Shown here piece after piece: positions 23,141 to 23,361 of a stretch of 23,361 nt of DNA (position 1 is its first letter; each line of letters begins with the position of its first letter). The DNA is from Ignavibacteriota bacterium (lineage in GTDB: Bacteria; Bacteroidota; Ignavibacteria; Tepidaquicellales; Tepidaquicellaceae), in contig PMIW01000228.1 of NCBI GenBank assembly GCA_003158365.1, positions 1-23,361 of the forward strand, read 5' to 3'. The position numbers and the translations under genes were made by a program. The notes under the pieces are model-generated. The model was not told the origin of the DNA, did not search any database, and saw only the letters and a program-made list of their open reading frames with translations.

Positions 23141-23361
23141 ATGAAACATAAACCTGTGATTTTAATTTGCAATGACGACGGCATAGGAGCAGACGGCATA
23201 AAAGCGCTTGCGAAGGAAATTAAAAAATTTGCAAATGTTATCGTTGCCGCTCCACACACGCAGCAAAGTGCCGTCGGTCACTCTATCACTATGTCAAGCC
23301 CGATAAGAGTTAAAGAAGTTCTGGTGTTTAAAGATTTTTACGGCTACGCAATAGAAGGAAC
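23141..23361 (+). CDS. surE: 5'/3'-nucleotidase SurE, N-terminal part
   Basis: The first 73 codons of a gene cut by the window end. The product begins MKHKPVILICNDDGIGADG, in which NDDGI is the SurE metal-binding motif (N11, D12, D13). It continues with VIVAAPHTQQSAVGHSIT, matching the family's VVAPxxxQSAVGHAIT stretch that contributes the conserved serine and asparagine/histidine pocket. SurE dephosphorylates nucleoside 5'- and 3'-monophosphates in the cytoplasm in stationary phase or stress. It starts 6 bases after the obgE stop and is in the same operon. The C-terminal two thirds lie outside the window, so intactness cannot be judged. Confidence 0.95.
   Translation, partial: MKHKPVILICNDDGIGADGIKALAKEIKKFANVIVAAPHTQQSAVGHSITMSSPIRVKEVLVFKDFYGYAIEG

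Overview
The window looks like chromosome of an AT-rich member of the Bacteroidota/Chlorobi side of the FCB group, most like an Ignavibacteria-type organism. The clearest sign is two secreted proteins ending in a type IX secretion (T9SS) type A sorting domain with the YPNPFNP(T/A)T motif. Other signs are AT-rich intergenic DNA, few strong Shine-Dalgarno sites, and a few boxes that match the Bacteroidota -7 consensus TAnnTTTG. This assignment is inferred from motifs, not from a search. No rRNA, tRNA, CRISPR array, integrase or transposase was seen.

Layout. 1-4.7 kb (+): a secreted GH29 alpha-L-fucosidase-like enzyme with a T9SS tail, a secreted protein of unknown function, and a zinc alcohol dehydrogenase closed by a strong terminator. 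4.7-5.4 kb: about 650 bases without a gene, holding REP-like palindromes, a GC-rich palindrome that recurs elsewhere in the window, and blocks of 11-bp tandem repeats. 5.4-8.7 kb (+): a periplasmic 5'-nucleotidase, a YggX-like protein and a membrane-anchored SpoIIE/RsbU-type phosphatase. 8.7-11.2 kb: a decayed 3' fragment of a tag gene, a secreted HExxH metallopeptidase gene, then the intact tag gene (-). 11.3-13.6 kb: a frameshifted flavodoxin-ferredoxin (EFR1-like) gene (+), then a rhomboid protease and a thioredoxin-like 2Fe-2S ferredoxin (both -). 13.7-16.5 kb: nrnA (+), an outer-membrane-protein-like gene (-) and a ferredoxin reductase-like gene (+), followed by a shared terminator hairpin. 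16.6-20.7 kb (-): a probable two-gene operon of a large T9SS-exported subtilase and a glycan-binding-like lipoprotein. 20.8-23.4 kb (+): a tightly packed run of an unrecognised 431-aa protein, obgE, and surE, which runs off the end of the window.

Most of the window is a mixture of housekeeping genes (obgE, surE, nrnA, tag) and cell-envelope or secreted hydrolases. I do not see a clear new multi-gene system. The most informative oddities are the tag 3'-end remnant that makes a direct repeat around the metallopeptidase gene, the single-base frameshift in an 8-T run of the EFR1-like gene, and the paired 11-bp repeat blocks, each ending in eight T, upstream of the 5'-nucleotidase.
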